Positions 26,236 through 35,729 of a DNA stretch of 55,336 bases are shown piece after piece. The stretch is from NCBI GenBank assembly GCA_002717145.1, contig PBCP01000059.1, positions 1 through 55,336 of the forward strand. The letters run 5' to 3'. The first letter of the stretch is position 1, and each line of letters starts with the position of its first letter. The translations under genes were made by a program, and so were the position numbers. The notes beneath the pieces are model-generated. The model had not been told where the DNA came from. It saw only the letters and a list, made by a program, of their open reading frames with translations, and did no database searches. This DNA comes from Planctomycetaceae bacterium (lineage in GTDB: Bacteria > Planctomycetota > Planctomycetia > Pirellulales > Pirellulaceae).

Positions 26236-29200
26236 TATTAAAGAAACGAGCTAATGAGTCAATCGTCTCATCCAATTGCTCGTTGACTAGCCAGTCATCT
26301 TCTGCGTCGATTTCACCTTCACCTGAATCTGTACCCAAAATCTTCGCTTTAAGTGAATCGTAATTTTCTGAATCCGCAAGGTCATTCAATGTCAAATTGA
26401 TGGTCTCAATTAACTGATTCTCCTCGTCTACGATCATTACATCACGTAACTGAGCTCCCCATTCGTGCCAGACATCTGAGTTTCCATCGCCGTCATTATC
26501 AGCATCTTGCAACCAAGGCAAATCAGTACCTGATGTAATAGTTGCATTTCCAGAATCCCTGTCAGCCAGATTGATTCCAACTATTTCAACTCCTAAATCG
26601 GCATGATTTGTATCCAAATCCTGTTGCAGAGTATCCAAGTGCCCAAATTGAGCAATACAGTAATTACAAGTCGCAAGGCCAAAGTAATAAACGGAGATAT
26701 TTCCATTCAAATCTCGTGGCGACACATCAGTTTGAAATGTGGGCGAACTCGAATTAACGTCAGGTAAGCTAAAGTCAGGTACCGGATTCACCTGTTCATC
26801 TGTCTCTGAATCTGTATTGTCATCTTCTTCCTGAGTCTCATCGGTGTCTGTTGTCGGCACTACTGAAAAATTTGCATCTTGCGGAGTGTCGCCTAATACA
26901 ATCATCGGAGTGTCTTCATGTCCTGCTACGTGACGAAGCTCATTATCAGATTCCCAGGAGAGGACACCTCGTTGCGATGCTCCTTCATTATCTGTAACAT
27001 CGATGACGAGGGAATGGCTGTCAGGATCCCATGTAACAGCAGTATCTTCATAAGCGGACCACTCTGAGCCAACCGCGACCCAAGCATCCTCTACTGATTC
27101 ACCGAAACTGGCGACCATAGTGGGTTTCACCGGCTTATTGAAAAAATCCATAAGAGAAAGAGTTTGTGCTTCTCGACCCTTTTCAGTGAAATTGGCTCCA
27201 TCAACGGATTCTCCATAGCCCAATGTCACGCTAAACGAGTTACTATCAAATGTTATATCCGGACTCGCACCAACAAATCCTCCATCCACCAGATATCTAG
27301 GTTGAGTCTGTGTGACCGTATAGTCACCTGCCTTCAGATTCTGGAATTCATAGTTCCCCGCGAGGTCGGTTTGCAACTGCTGATAAACATTATTTCCATC
27401 AACATCAGTACCACTTAGCGTGATCTGAATCCCCCCAAGAACCAATTCGTCGTCACCCTGAACCCCATCATCGTCTGTGTCGATAAATACTACGCCAGAA
27501 AGTCCACCAGGTAGATAGTCCGTGATCGACAACGTGACCACCGCGTCGTCAGTTAAACCATCTTCGTCGGTAATGGTGTATGTAAATGAATCTTCTCCTG
27601 CAAATCCTGCCGGAGGAGCATATACTAGTCGACTACCAGAATTTACGATTTGAACCGTACCACCTTCAGCGGTCGCTGTGACGGACGTGACGGATAACAC
27701 CTCAGCAGGATCCGGGGCTGAGGTGTCATTATCTAAAACGTCTAAGCCATCACCAGCCGAGTCGACGACAACTGTGTATTGATCATCATTGGCAGAAGGG
27801 GCATCAGCAGTATTTACAATAGTGACAACTACATTCGCTTGGCTCGATCCACCGTTGCCATCTGTCGCTGTATATGTGAATGATTCCGTACCAAAGTAAT
27901 CCGGTGCCGGTGAATACACAACCCTCAAACCGTCACTACTGATGGTCGCTACACCACCTTTCGATGGAGAGGATACGGTTGCTACAGAAAGGACTTCTCC
28001 TTCATCCGGATGTGAAGTGTCATTTGCCAAAACATCCAATTCGTTATCAACTGAATCTTCATCTACAGTAAATGTATCACTTGCAACTCCAGGCACATCA
28101 TTAACCGACTGAACATGGACTGTTACATTGCCTGTTGCCTGTCCACCATTGCTATCTTCGATCGTATAAGTAAAGGAATCCGTTCCTACAAAGTCCGTAT
28201 CTGGCGTGTAGAGAACATGGATACCGTTATTGGCGATCGAAATGGCACCATTCTCAACCCCTTGAGTAACGGAAACAATGCTTATCGTCTCACCTTGGTC
28301 CGGAGCGATCGAGTCGTTATTCATCAAATCTAGAAGAACGTTAACATCATCTTCATTGACGGAGCTAAAGACGTCATCGTTCGCCGTTGGAGGGTCCTGT
28401 ACAGGGAACACTTGAATTGTAACCGTTGCCTGTGAACTTCCGGATGAATCTCCAGCGATATATGTGAACACATCCTGGCCAAAGTAGTCGGCCGCTGGTG
28501 TATATTCCAAGCTCTTACCGTCTGAAGCGATAGAAACTGTTCCACCGTTGCTCGGAGTTGAAACAGATGAAATTGTTAGAGTGTTGCCTGAATCTCCGTC
28601 ATTATCAAGGACATTTAATATATGTCCCGAAGTGTCTTCATCGAAATTATATGCGTCATCGGTTGGGCTAAAGCCCAACCCTACCTGCAAATTAGCCGTG
28701 TCGTAAATAATAACATCCGAGTTGATGGCGGTGTTTGTTCCAAAAAGCAGTGTATCCGTGTGTGGGCTATTATCTGCTGAATTAGCTCCAATAGTTACTG
28801 GACCTGCCGTATTAGCTCTCATTGGCACACTGAAAACCAAGAACTTACCCGCCCCCAGTTCATTAAATCCCCCAGTTCCACCAACCTCATCGATGAGATT
28901 CTCTGAAGAAGTACTGCCAGTATGAACGTTAGGAAATGCCGTTCCGTACGTAATTGGTCCTGCAACTTCAACTCGATCATCCGCCCATTCAACATCCAGA
29001 TATGCAGCAAAGGCTCCTCTCGGTGTATCTCTCAAGTCTTCCACCAAAACCCTAAGAACAAAATCATCGCCTACGGTAACAGCAGTAATGGCATTGCCAT
29101 CCGAATCTGTCAATTCAAGGGAATACTCAACCAAAGCATCCCCGTCGACAGTAAGACTTGCAACTAGATCTCGAGTATTTCCAGCAACATCAGAAGCACG

Positions 29201-31117
29201 TATTGTAAAGCTATTTACACCCAACTGGTTAGCATTTGGGTGCCACTGTAGAAATCCGGTTGATGAATGCACCGTTAAGTTCTCGGGAGCATTGATTACT
29301 TCATACGAAAATCCGGAATCACCCTCTTCTGCATTGTTAATATTGAAAGAGTAATCCTGTGCCAATGGAATCGTCTCAGTTAAACCGGATTCAAATACCC
29401 CAACTTGAGAATCAATCGTTAGGTCCAAGGCAGGTGATGGTGAACTTTCAACACTATCTACAATTTGCGTTGCGGTTATTGCCACCGCACCGTCGTCAAG
29501 TCGAAGATTGCCTGCTGTCGTAATTGTGACCTGAGTTCCTGAAGCGGTGGCTGAACCTAGTTCGCTGTTTCCTGCAAATAATCGCACCAACGCACCATCT
29601 TCCACTCCATCAATTACAAAACTCAAAGCTGTTGAAGCAGATACGTTGTTGTGATTAGTTATATTATCCGAGTCGCTCACACCTGAATCAGAATCCGAAA
29701 CAAGCTCGATAGACGTAGGAGCCTGAATCATTCGATTTGTAAAATCTTGGCTCTCTAAACTGTCGCCCACTCTCAGTTCAATACTGTGGCCTGTCTGACT
29801 ATCGGGAGAATTCTGCTGGTAGGGTGCCGACGTTAATTGCTTTAGCTGGTGGCTACCGATCGGTAATCTCAACGAATAGGTACCGTCAGAATTCGTTAGA
29901 ACGCTAAACTCATTAGAATCCAATACGTTGTCACCGTCCGTATCGCTGAAGACCGTAAACCCTGCCAGTCCAGACTCAAGTTCTGAATCAAACACGCCGT
30001 TCCCATTTGTGTCCTCGTAGACGCGTCCGCTTACTTCGGCATCTGCCATAACATCCGTAAAAGAAATCAACTGACTTCCCGCAGCAACGGGAAGGTCAGT
30101 AAACGCTCCGCCATGATTCTGACGCCCTATTGCAGCGATAGCGTCAGCGGCACTCATATCAAGAATCTTGGCAAATACTGTGAATCCACCATTCTGAGCA
30201 TCTAAATTTGCACTGTTGTCCGCTAAATTGACAAACCACTGACTCGTGGCACTATTGGGATCCCCACCCAACTTGGCCATAGCTACAGTCCCTCGAGTAT
30301 TGGAAATATCAAACTCATTGATTACCGGACTATCGGTTGGCACTGAACTGAATTGACTTGTACTTGTAAAAGTCTGGCTACTCGTGGTAAATCCCCCACC
30401 CTGAATAACAAACCCTGGAACAGACCTATGGATAATAGAATCTTGATAATCACCATCTGACACATAGTTTAGAAAATTACTAACAGTGTTTGGAGCGGCA
30501 TCCGGCAACATTTCCAACAGCAGCGTGCCAACATCACTTTGTAAGGCAACGATATCAGTAGATCCATAGGTCAGCACAATTCTATCATTGTTGTGAATTT
30601 GGTAATCATCATACGAATGGACAGGAGTGCCATTCACATACATACGTATATGATTGTTTGCGTCAACGACACTTCCCATAAGCTCTGTCGTCGAGAATGT
30701 CGAGGAAGCGTTATTCCCTATATCTCCAGCAGAAGTACGCCAAGTCTCAAAGATATCGCCTACCGTTATATATTGGCTGGGAGTATCAATGACATCATCA
30801 CCGTCAACATCCGCCGGCGAAATCGATACTGTACTTCCTGCAGCGGAAGTAGTGACGAATGCTGAGTCTCCGCCTGAAGTGATGCCCAAATTTGCCGGTA
30901 AGTCGATTAACGATCCATTCGAATATATGAGAACATCCGCTTGAATAGTGTCTCCTAGGTCATGACTAGGTGGAGCACCATGAGGCGTATCTGTTACTCC
31001 ATAGAGCAATTGACGAGACTCTAAACGCTCTATCGACAGCCCCTGTAAAAATCGTTGCCGCCTTCGCTGTCGTGTTCTAGATCGCTTTAATAATCCACGC
31101 AACATAGCCTCAAACAC
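26231..31117 (-). CDS. Giant LEPR-XLL surface protein with cyclophilin and thioredoxin-like domains
   Basis: A 1628-residue protein. It starts at GTG 31117 or ATG 31105, with a basic N-terminus and the planctomycete motif IERLESRQLLYG at 29-40. Domains in order: a cyclophilin-type PPIase (about 188-357) with HRSVPGFVIQGGG (R231, F236, Q239) and SQWFVN (Q293, F295); an SdrD-B-like domain (363-462); Ig-like and cadherin-like domains (463-657); a cohesin-like domain (658-812); four cadherin/VCBS-like repeats of about 97 residues (813-1199); a second SdrD-B-like domain (1203-1312); an unrecognised stretch; an acidic linker (1421-1443); and a thioredoxin-like domain (1444-1596) with TCNYC (C1484, C1487). 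A short helical tail follows. Surface attachment is inferred. Confidence 0.9.
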   Translation of the reverse strand: MFEAMLRGLLKRSRTRQRRRQRFLQGLSIERLESRQLLYGVTDTPHGAPPSHDLGDTIQADVLIYSNGSLIDLPANLGITSGGDSAFVTTSAAGSTVSISPADVDGDDVIDTPSQYITVGDIFETWRTSAGDIGNNASSTFSTTELMGSVVDANNHIRMYVNGTPVHSYDDYQIHNNDRIVLTYGSTDIVALQSDVGTLLLEMLPDAAPNTVSNFLNYVSDGDYQDSIIHRSVPGFVIQGGGFTTSSQTFTSTSQFSSVPTDSPVINEFDISNTRGTVAMAKLGGDPNSATSQWFVNLADNSANLDAQNGGFTVFAKILDMSAADAIAAIGRQNHGGAFTDLPVAAGSQLISFTDVMADAEVSGRVYEDTNGNGVFDSELESGLAGFTVFSDTDGDNVLDSNEFSVLTNSDGTYSLRLPIGSHQLKQLTSAPYQQNSPDSQTGHSIELRVGDSLESQDFTNRMIQAPTSIELVSDSDSGVSDSDNITNHNNVSASTALSFVIDGVEDGALVRLFAGNSELGSATASGTQVTITTAGNLRLDDGAVAITATQIVDSVESSPSPALDLTIDSQVGVFESGLTETIPLAQDYSFNINNAEEGDSGFSYEVINAPENLTVHSSTGFLQWHPNANQLGVNSFTIRASDVAGNTRDLVASLTVDGDALVEYSLELTDSDGNAITAVTVGDDFVLRVLVEDLRDTPRGAFAAYLDVEWADDRVEVAGPITYGTAFPNVHTGSTSSENLIDEVGGTGGFNELGAGKFLVFSVPMRANTAGPVTIGANSADNSPHTDTLLFGTNTAINSDVIIYDTANLQVGLGFSPTDDAYNFDEDTSGHILNVLDNDGDSGNTLTISSVSTPSNGGTVSIASDGKSLEYTPAADYFGQDVFTYIAGDSSGSSQATVTIQVFPVQDPPTANDDVFSSVNEDDVNVLLDLMNNDSIAPDQGETISIVSVTQGVENGAISIANNGIHVLYTPDTDFVGTDSFTYTIEDSNGGQATGNVTVHVQSVNDVPGVASDTFTVDEDSVDNELDVLANDTSHPDEGEVLSVATVSSPSKGGVATISSDGLRVVYSPAPDYFGTESFTYTATDGNGGSSQANVVVTIVNTADAPSANDDQYTVVVDSAGDGLDVLDNDTSAPDPAEVLSVTSVTATAEGGTVQIVNSGSRLVYAPPAGFAGEDSFTYTITDEDGLTDDAVVTLSITDYLPGGLSGVVFIDTDDDGVQGDDELVLGGIQITLSGTDVDGNNVYQQLQTDLAGNYEFQNLKAGDYTVTQTQPRYLVDGGFVGASPDITFDSNSFSVTLGYGESVDGANFTEKGREAQTLSLMDFFNKPVKPTMVASFGESVEDAWVAVGSEWSAYEDTAVTWDPDSHSLVIDVTDNEGASQRGVLSWESDNELRHVAGHEDTPMIVLGDTPQDANFSVVPTTDTDETQEEDDNTDSETDEQVNPVPDFSLPDVNSSSPTFQTDVSPRDLNGNISVYYFGLATCNYCIAQFGHLDTLQQDLDTNHADLGVEIVGINLADRDSGNATITSGTDLPWLQDADNDGDGNSDVWHEWGAQLRDVMIVDEENQLIETINLTLNDLADSENYDSLKAKILGTDSGEGEIDAEDDWLVNEQLDETIDSLARFFNR
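27521..28681 (-). repeat. Four tandem cadherin/VCBS-like repeats in the giant gene
   Basis: Residues 813-1199 of the giant protein are four copies of a unit of about 97 residues. Each unit has an early DNDG- or NDT/NDS-type segment (VLDNDGDSG, MNNDSIAPD, LANDTSHPD, LDNDTSAPD). A later FTY block follows (DVFTYIAGD, DSFTYTIED, ESFTYTATD, DSFTYTITD). The Asp-rich turns suggest calcium binding between modules. Confidence 0.8.
28661..28680. repeat. Perfect palindrome inside coding sequence (GGTTGGGC/GCCCAACC)
   Basis: GGTTGGGC at 28661-28668 and GCCCAACC at 28673-28680, separated by TAAA, form a perfect 8-bp stem with a 4-base loop. It encodes the VGLGF linker between the cohesin-like domain and the first cadherin-like repeat. 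From general memory, GGGTTGGGCT/AGCCCAACCC palindromes are common dispersed repeats in planctomycetes; this is the only copy I see here. Confidence 0.6.
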
Positions 31118-31545
31118 TCCCTAGATTTCCCATTTTAACATTTCAGTTTAGTTAAAAATCTTAAGTTTTCACTATCCTGAATTGATCAAACCCCTAATTT
31201 CACCCTAGTGACAAAATGCAAAATGATCACGGATTTGGTTTGATTTTCTGCCCCTTCCATATACATCGAATCAACACGTGGATGGGACAGTGAAAAATCT
31301 AAAAAAATCAAAGACAATACAACCCCAATCAGTGAATTAAGGCTTAATTTGGATAACCGATCCAGAAATTACCGATTTTGAACAGGTAAATGCGATGCCA
31401 GTCCCTCATTTCCGGCGAGTAGGTTGCGACTGATTCTGCGGATATTAATCTTAAGCAGTGATTGGTACCAGATCGAGACTCTGCATTGTTGCCAATTGTT
31501 TCACAATCCGTAATAGTGGGTGGCACTGGATTATGCTCTGGAAAG
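31118..31545. other. 428-base gap upstream of the giant gene
   Basis: It lies between the cytochrome gene and the giant surface-protein gene, both on the minus strand. It is AT-rich near the giant gene and presumably holds that gene's promoter, but I can point to no convincing -35/-10 pair. It contains one repeat arm at 31515-31527. I see no RNA gene or credible ORF in it. Confidence 0.5.
31515..31527. repeat. Single REP-like arm AGTGGGTGGCACT
   Basis: The 13 bases AGTGGGTGGCACT match the arm of the palindromes at 26182 and 21221. No inverted partner is visible nearby, so this looks like a half or decayed copy. It lies 19 bases beyond the stop codon of the cytochrome gene ending at 31546. 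Confidence 0.6.
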
Positions 31546-32505
31546 TTATGCCCGATAGTACTCATGGCACTCGGTACACGCTTTAGAAATTTCGCTGACT
31601 GCTTTGCTGGCACGCTCGGCGTCATTAAGCTTGACAGCGTCAACAATGTCACGAGCAGCAGCCTTCATCGCATTCGAGAAGTTCATGTAATCCTCGTCCT
31701 CGCCATCTTCCATATCTGGCTTCATCAACATGGCGGATAACGCTGCTACTATCTCAGCCTCGTGCATCACCTTCTCAATGTTTTCCTCAAACGTAGATGC
31801 ATCCGATGTCCAAGGCTTCAATCGCTCGTCGAATGCCATTTCTAAACGCTGCATGACTGGAGCTCGATCAATCAATTTACCCCAGGAGAAATCGTCAGGG
31901 TTGGGCTTTAAATCAGGCGAGGCTCCTCCAACCAAGTCTTCCAAATCTGCCTTCCGTAATTTGGACTCATTGTAAGAAGCGTCCGTACCAACTTTGCAAT
32001 TGGCCGCGACTTTCCCGAAGGCATCCCTCGCTCCTATGGATTGTTGCTTCCAGCGAACATCTCCGTCATATTCCGCTATGACTCCAAACATCGCAGCCAA
32101 GGTAGAAAAATAAAGTCGAGCAGATTGATAATCCCCTCCTTTGAACTTTCCCGGTATGCCCACAATTCGATCGACTTCAAGTTTCGTGGATTTGATTTCA
32201 TCTTCAATCGTTGCACTGGAAATTAATGCCGCCCATGCACCCGTGGTAGCACCACCTTCATTGCCATTTGAAGAACCGGCAACATTCGTGGATCCACCAC
32301 TGTTCATCGGAGCTGTATTAATTTGGCGCGGCCCATCGAGCCTAGCCTGTGGGTTATCAAAAAAAATATTCTTCAGATCTGACCGGCCCTTAAAATCCGG
32401 AAGTTTGACACGCTTTACCTGAGGCTTTCCCTGAGCATACAACCACATCGCTGGCAAAACAAATATCATTGCCCATGCTAGTATCGTAGTATTCCTGCGA
32501 TTCAT
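31546..32505 (-). CDS. Exported cytochrome c with C-terminal heme (class II-like)
   Basis: A 319-residue protein from the ATG at 32505 (an ATG at 32535 adds ten residues). The N-terminus MNRRNTTILAWAMIFVLPAMWLYAQ is a signal peptide or anchor. The body is mostly helical, and the only heme motif, CTECH, lies at residues 310-314, a few residues from the C-terminus in ACTECHEYYRA. This placement is characteristic of class II cytochromes (c', c-556) with a four-helix bundle. A Gly/Asn/Ser-rich linker separates the anchor from the helical part. Its role is probably periplasmic electron transfer or ligand binding. It is divergent from the apbE-like gene. Confidence 0.75.
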   Translation of the reverse strand: MNRRNTTILAWAMIFVLPAMWLYAQGKPQVKRVKLPDFKGRSDLKNIFFDNPQARLDGPRQINTAPMNSGGSTNVAGSSNGNEGGATTGAWAALISSATIEDEIKSTKLEVDRIVGIPGKFKGGDYQSARLYFSTLAAMFGVIAEYDGDVRWKQQSIGARDAFGKVAANCKVGTDASYNESKLRKADLEDLVGGASPDLKPNPDDFSWGKLIDRAPVMQRLEMAFDERLKPWTSDASTFEENIEKVMHEAEIVAALSAMLMKPDMEDGEDEDYMNFSNAMKAAARDIVDAVKLNDAERASKAVSEISKACTECHEYYRA

Positions 32506-32676
32506 AAATCCAACTTTCTCTTTGACAAAACACACTTACTGCATTATTGGAGCAACACTGCTTAATAACAAGTGATTCACATCGTCATTCGGCTCAATCA
32601 TAATATACAGGACTCTCAATACACCACCTTCACCGCTCAATCCATTAAAAGACCGACAGTATTACATTTATCGGTC

Positions 32677-33807
32677 ATGAACTACCAAATGCCTAAACCT
32701 ACCTCACACCGACGAGATTTTCTCCAAGGCAAGGCTCTGCAAAGATCTGCTGCTGATGTCAAATCCATCAACCAAATTAACAGCATGCCGGAAAATGATG
32801 CTACTTCGTCAGGTACTCCTTCCTACCTGTTGCACATCTCCCGCAAAGCAATGGCATGCAATTTCCAGATTTTTCTAAATGCAGGTGAACATGAACTCGC
32901 GACCGAAGCAGCAGTCGAGGCCTTAGATATTGTTGAAGAAATTGAAGATATCCTTTCGATCTACCGAATCCACACCAGCGCCGCACAACTCAATCAACTA
33001 GGAAAGGCTCAAGCCGTTCATGTTGACGCTATTCTGCTTCAACTACTCAAGCAATCCAAAGAACTTTGGCGAAGAACAAACGGCGCCTTTGATATAACCT
33101 CGACAGCCCTCTCGAAACTCTGGGGATTCCATCAAAAAGAGCACCGTGTTCCAGCTATGACCGAAATTCAGGAATCGCTAAAGCAGGTTGGATCTCAGCA
33201 CCTCATTATTCATGACGACGGAAGCGTTCAATTTGCGCAGCCTGAGTTGCAAATCAACCTTGGGAGTATCGGGAAAGGATACGCGTTGGATCGATGCCAT
33301 CAGCACTTTGTAGCTAACAATCTAACTAACTACCTGATTCATGGTGGCCTCAGCTCCGTTCTCGCAAAAGGACATCGACAAAGCGAAACAACACAAGATT
33401 CAGGCTGGCAAATCGGCTTACGCCACCCACTCATCCCTGAAAAGTACCTGGCTCACTTATGGTTGAAGAACATGGCTGCGGGTACATCCGGCGATGCCAA
33501 TCAATTTTTCTACCATCAAGGAGTCCGCTATGGACACGTCCTCGACCCTAGAACAGGCTATCCTGTCGAGAAAGTCCTCTCGGCCACAGCATTTTCCTCA
33601 ACGGCTGCAGAAGCTGATGCATTAGCCACAGCATTCTACGTGATGGGCCCTGAGCAATCAGCGGAGTACTGCCAGCAATATGACTCGGGCTTTCTCATTG
33701 TCGAGCAAGGAAAACAAAATCGAGCAACTCGATTGCACGTTATGGGCCTAGCAGATAACCAAATCGAACTCATTGATCCTTCTGCAAAACTTATCTTTTA
33801 CGATTAA
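32677..33807 (+). CDS. FAD:protein FMN transferase (ApbE family)
   Basis: A 376-residue ApbE-family protein starting at the ATG at 32677 (alternatives at 32572 and 32689). Family motifs are clear: MACNFQIFLNAG, LSIYRIHTSAAQLNQLG, WRRTNGAFDITSTALSKLWG, LNLGSIGKGYALDRC, YLIHGGLSSVLAKG, and the metal/flavin region GHVLDPRTGYPVEKVLSATA with ADALATAFYVMG. ApbE moves FMN onto Thr/Ser of exported flavoproteins. No acceptor protein with an FMN-bind domain is seen in the window. The N-terminus has RRDFLQGKALQR without a hydrophobic stretch, so export is uncertain. Divergent from the cytochrome gene, about 170 bases apart. Confidence 0.9.
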   Translation: MNYQMPKPTSHRRDFLQGKALQRSAADVKSINQINSMPENDATSSGTPSYLLHISRKAMACNFQIFLNAGEHELATEAAVEALDIVEEIEDILSIYRIHTSAAQLNQLGKAQAVHVDAILLQLLKQSKELWRRTNGAFDITSTALSKLWGFHQKEHRVPAMTEIQESLKQVGSQHLIIHDDGSVQFAQPELQINLGSIGKGYALDRCHQHFVANNLTNYLIHGGLSSVLAKGHRQSETTQDSGWQIGLRHPLIPEKYLAHLWLKNMAAGTSGDANQFFYHQGVRYGHVLDPRTGYPVEKVLSATAFSSTAAEADALATAFYVMGPEQSAEYCQQYDSGFLIVEQGKQNRATRLHVMGLADNQIELIDPSAKLIFYD

Positions 33808-33981
33808 TCTCCGCAAACAGTTACTGTCGCAGCAGTAACAACACAGGTTTACTCGATGTCACAGGCTCCCAGTCTTGTAAAGACTCTCCTGTCCCTAACC
33901 ATTGTTGAAAACAGAGAAGGGAATTCGCTGTGAGTATCATGTCCTTTTTCTGATTGGAATCGAGGTAGAGTATGTACGCAT

Positions 33982-34020
33982 AAAAAAGACCCTGAGCTTA
34001 GAAAGTGCAAGCAAAGGGTC
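33982..34020 (-). terminator. Intrinsic terminator of the repeat coiled-coil gene
   Basis: GACCCT at 33988-33993 pairs with AGGGTC at 34015-34020. The stem continues after a two-base mismatch with GCTT/AAGC. On the minus strand the stem is followed by a run of six T (A-run at 33982-33987). It fits termination of the gene ending at 34081. Confidence 0.7.
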
Positions 34021-34080
34021 CGTCTAACTAAATATCAATTAATTCGATCCTCGCTGTGACGGCACACTATTTCCAGGGGC

Positions 34081-35643
34081 CTATCGGCCTCGATTCTCGA
34101 GCACTTGCTTTACATGCTCTAATTCTTCATGCAAATGGTGTATATGCTCTTCCAATTCCCTAACTTTCCGAACAACATCCTCTCGGCTTATCTCAGAATC
34201 ATCACGATGCCGTTCATGCTCGTCGGCATGTTCGCCATGCCGTTGTTCGTGAAACTCTCTTTCGATATCTTCGGCTGTTTCAATCGCCAAATGGGCCAAA
34301 TCTTCAAACCCTCCAGCTTTTAGATGCTCAATGGCGGCATGCAAATGCTCAAAGCGAGATTCAATATCACCGTGGTCATGATCATGGTCCCTGTCGTGGT
34401 GTTCGTCCCGATCATCTCCATGCTCGCGCTCATGTCGTGCGTCATTATCGTGATGAGGATGCTCGCGTCCATTGAGAGCCGATTCAACTTCTCGCAGTTT
34501 GAGAAATAGGTTTTCCTGGTGCCGAGACAGCTCCTCAACAGCCCCTTCATTCTCCGCTTCCTGAGCTTCCCTCAAGCGATCTTCATTCTGCTTCAATTGC
34601 TTTACCAGCACTTCTCTAAAGTACTCAAGCTTTCGACGTTCGTCACCGCTTACATTTCGCTCTTTCTCCTGATGTTCTCTTTCCCGATCATCAGCATGCA
34701 GTTCACGCCTTAGGTGCTCGAGTTTACCTTTCAGATCTTCCATGTGACGACGAATCGAGCGTGCTTTATCTTCGTTGCCCTCTCGCTCTGCACCACGAAG
34801 TGCTTCTTCGAGATGGTGAAGTTCCTTATGAAGCCCTTCTGCAACTTCATGCAATTCGTGAACGTTATCATGTTTTGGTTCACCACGGTTGTCGCCATGT
34901 TCTTCTTCATGGCCACGAAGCTCACTCTGAATGAGCTTTAGTTTGCCAAGCACTTCTTCATAGTGTCCTTTCAATTCCCGGACCCGACCTTCATTTCCTT
35001 CGTTGGCGGCTACCTCAATTTGCTTTTCAATCTCACCAAGCTTGTGGCGAAGCGATCTACGGAATTCATCAATCTTTGCAAGTTCATTATCATGGTCCTC
35101 ACGATGCTCTTCACGACCATCCTTACGTTGCTGAGAATTCAATTCGTCTTCAATGTGCTTAAGCTTGCCTTGTAACTCTTCAAAATGCCTTCTAAATTCT
35201 CTGGCCTTTTCTTCCTGCCCCTCTTCCCGGGCAATAGCAATATGTTTTTCCAGCTCTTAAAGCTCACGACGTAACACATTACGATGTTCCTCAAGCTCTG
35301 CTAAATGGTTTTCATCGTGCTCACGTTCTCCCCCCGTCAATTCACGCTCCAAATGACGTAATTCAACGTGCAACTCTTCCAAATACTGCCCCAACTCACG
35401 AAGCTGCCCTTCATTGCCACTATCTTTCGCCTTGGCGAATTGTCCGTTGATACGCTCAATCTCACCCCGCAACTCTTTTGCATGCGCCGACAATTCCTGG
35501 CGATGAGCTTCACGCTCGCGGGACTCTTCCTGTAGATCTCCACGCCGAAAGAAGGGATTCTCTCCATCCTGAGCCTTGCTAATTCCCAAAATAAATCCAG
35601 CAAACAAAACTCCGGATAGAGTAACAGCGACAAAACGCTTCAT
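34081..35643 (-). pseudogene. Exported charged coiled-coil repeat protein split by one in-frame TAA
   Basis: One reading frame of 521 codons interrupted only by TAA at 35257-35259. The first part (128 residues) has a signal peptide (MKRFVAVTLSGVLFAGFILG, ending near residue 25). The stop follows RREL, and the same frame continues directly with ELEKHIAIAREEGQEEKARE for 391 residues. The product would hold five similar helical-hairpin repeats (core: LExxIxxA, EGNEG, REL, HxEELxxKLxxIExEL), joined by linkers rich in His, Asp and Glu. One linker is HHDRDHDHDHGD. By comparison with sister repeats the stop replaces a variable polar position (G or H elsewhere). AAA, CAA or GAA would each need one base change. 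The downstream part has its first ATG at 35142. A terminator follows at 33982. Confidence 0.8.
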
Positions 35644-35729
35644 GGCTTTCGTCCTTTAAAGGTGGTTGTATAAACAAGCTTTTACACGTTGAGCATATAC
35701 GTAAGATAGGGGATTTTCAACGACTTATT

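Noticed and set aside
33422..33433. GCCACCCACTCA match to the repeat arm
   Set aside because: It lies inside the ApbE-family gene and encodes the RHPL residues expected there, with no inverted partner, so it is most likely coincidence.
35257..35259. Programmed recoding (selenocysteine or pyrrolysine) at the in-frame stop
   Set aside because: The codon is TAA, whereas those systems use TGA or TAG, and the position is a variable polar site of a repeat.
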